A stretch of DNA of 29,772 bases from a virus, in IMG/VR virus record IMGVR_UViG_3300042542_002054, positions 1-29,772 of that record; one strand, 5' to 3'. The translations under genes and the position numbers were made by a program. Below are positions 28,954 to 29,772 of the stretch, piece after piece (position 1 is the stretch's first letter; each line of letters opens with the position of its first letter). The notes below the pieces were generated by a model that saw only the letters and a program-made list of their open reading frames with translations, ran no database searches and was not told the origin of the DNA.

Positions 28954-29432
28954 AGATATGCGATAAAGGTTTAGCAATCATAAAAAAATATGAGGGCTTT
29001 TATAATAGGCCTTACCTATGCCCTGCTTTAATTTATACGATTGGTTACGGCCATGTCTTATATCCCGAACAGGCAAGATTGCCATTAGCACAACGAAAAG
29101 CATATCCACTAAAAGCAGAACATAACAGAGTATGGAGCAAAGAAGAAATAAATGATTTACTTATTAAAGACCTTGCACGATTTGAAAGAGGAGTTACTAT
29201 GTTATTCCCTGTGTCTTATCGATTTAGTCAAGGAATGTTTAGTGCCTTATGCTCCTTCGCTTTTAATTGCGGGACAGGATTACTACAACGCTCTACTGTT
29301 CGCTCTGCTTTGTTACGCGGTGATAAGGATATGGCGGGCGCATCGCTATTGAAATATAATCGTGGTGGTGGTAAAGTGTTAAACGGATTAGTTAAGCGTA
29401 GGCAAGATGAATATAATTTACTAATGACATAG
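28950..29432 (+). CDS. Endolysin, GH24 lysozyme with Cys in the catalytic triad
   Basis: 160 aa, ATGA-coupled to the holin. The T4-lysozyme triad E-x8-D-x5-T is present as E15 (KKYEGFYNRP), C24 (YLCPALIY) and T30 (YTIGYGH), with Cys in the usual place of Asp. The rest fits GH24: WSKEEINDLLIKDLARFERGV, FSQGMFSALCSFAFNCGTGLLQRSTV and LLKYNRGGGKVLNGLVKRRQDE. Cleaves murein glycosidic bonds. There is no signal peptide or SAR segment, so release depends on the holin. The Cys variant of the triad is known in natural phage lysozymes. Confidence 0.92.
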   Translation: MKICDKGLAIIKKYEGFYNRPYLCPALIYTIGYGHVLYPEQARLPLAQRKAYPLKAEHNRVWSKEEINDLLIKDLARFERGVTMLFPVSYRFSQGMFSALCSFAFNCGTGLLQRSTVRSALLRGDKDMAGASLLKYNRGGGKVLNGLVKRRQDEYNLLMT

Positions 29433-29441
29433 GATAAGACA

Positions 29442-29723
29442 ATGGATAAGACAGAAATATTAAGAATTGCTAATGAATATATAACTAAAGACCGACAGAC
29501 TACTCATGGACAAGCAGAGAACAACTTTGCTAACATAGGAAGATTATGGTCGGCTTATCTTAATCATCCAATCACACCTCAAGATGTTGCAATACTAATG
29601 ACGCTACTTAAAATTGCTAGATATAAACACAGTCCATCTCATGTTGATAACGCTATTGATATGTGTGGCTACGCCGCATTAGCAGGCGAGTTAGGTCAAG
29701 GTGTTAATAATGAATCGAAGTAA
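29442..29723 (+). CDS. DUF6378-type phage protein, MazG-like in pattern
   Basis: 93 aa, AGGATAAGACA ribosome binding site. Contains DRQTTHGQAENNFANIGRLWSAYLNHPITPQDVAILMTLLKIARYKHSPSHVDNAIDMCGYAALAGE, the DUF6378 signature (D-R-x(3)-H/Y-G, E-N-F, L-W, D-V, K-I-A-R, D-x(4)-D-x-x-G-Y). The family resembles MazG-like nucleotide pyrophosphohydrolases in helical layout, but the enzymatic role is unproven. It precedes the terminase zone. Confidence 0.8.
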   Translation: MDKTEILRIANEYITKDRQTTHGQAENNFANIGRLWSAYLNHPITPQDVAILMTLLKIARYKHSPSHVDNAIDMCGYAALAGELGQGVNNESK

Positions 29724-29772
29724 AACCGCTAATATATTGAATAACTTAAACATTTTAGAGGTGCTAAACGAG
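29710..29772 (+). CDS. Start of next gene, 3' truncated by window (possibly terminase small subunit)
   Basis: ATG 29710 overlaps the previous stop by 14 bases and is open to the end of the window. The visible part reads MNRSKTANILNNLNILEVLNE, 21 aa, too little for a family call. Its position, after a DUF6378 gene and upstream of the missing packaging genes, suggests a terminase small subunit. Confidence 0.35.
   Translation, partial: MNRSKTANILNNLNILEVLNE

Noticed and set aside
1-29772. Integrase, repressor or other signs of lysogeny
   Set aside because: No integrase, excisionase or CI-like gene was seen in the window; the missing part was not available, so this is not proof of a strictly lytic phage.

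Overview
The window is a nearly contiguous part of an AT-rich tailed-phage genome (siphovirus, HK97/lambda-like morphogenesis). It begins inside the major capsid protein gene and ends inside a gene just after a DUF6378-type gene, where terminase genes would be expected. No terminase, portal, protease or integrase gene is visible. If the genome is circular or permuted, those packaging genes lie in the missing part. The best host clue is a 23-codon pqqA gene on the minus strand at 18332-18403. It encodes the precursor peptide of pyrroloquinoline quinone (PQQ), the cofactor of methanol dehydrogenases. With the low GC content, this points to a PQQ-using, probably methylotrophic proteobacterium such as a Methylophilales relative. 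The host assignment is inference.

Region 1 (1-16173, plus strand) is the late head-tail module: end of the major capsid protein, head-tail connector, head closure, tail terminator, major tail protein, two small unknown genes, an HK97 gp10-like protein, tail assembly chaperones linked by a probable -1 frameshift, tape measure, distal tail proteins, a GNAT-like protein, and a 1123-aa tail-tip protein. Then come a short fibre, a cupin, a 2-oxoglutarate/Fe(II) oxygenase, a baseplate-like protein and an 842-aa collagen-like (Gly-Pro-Thr) fibre. Region 2 (16194-18151, plus) holds a glycosyltransferase, small genes, a holin-like membrane peptide and an HNH-type nuclease.

Region 3 (18152-22003, minus strand) is a compact leftward operon. 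It runs from three or four unknown early proteins, through an ERF single-strand annealing protein, a degenerate PD-(D/E)XK-like protein, a YqaJ exonuclease and an SSB-like protein, to pqqA and a strong terminator. Many of its genes overlap by ATGA, including two that automated calling tends to miss (19801-19974 and 21284-21394).

Region 4 (22098-29772, plus) starts across a divergent promoter region. It carries a VRR-NUC nuclease, a DUF1376 replication protein whose gene contains iteron-like repeats (candidate origin), a SleB-like hydrolase, a run of small and membrane genes, a G39P-like helicase loader, NinB, a Ref-like HNH nuclease, a second HNH nuclease, a SprT-like metalloprotease, two secreted Cys-containing proteins, and a lysis cassette (coiled-coil membrane protein, 3-TM holin, GH24 lysozyme with catalytic Cys). 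On a circular map the rightward genes run from 22098 through the missing packaging genes to 18151, meeting the leftward operon at a terminator at 18266-18288.

The standout observations are the phage-borne pqqA, the association of a Gly-Pro-Thr collagen fibre with a 2OG oxygenase and a glycosyltransferase (possible fibre modification), and a lambda-like origin inside the replication gene.
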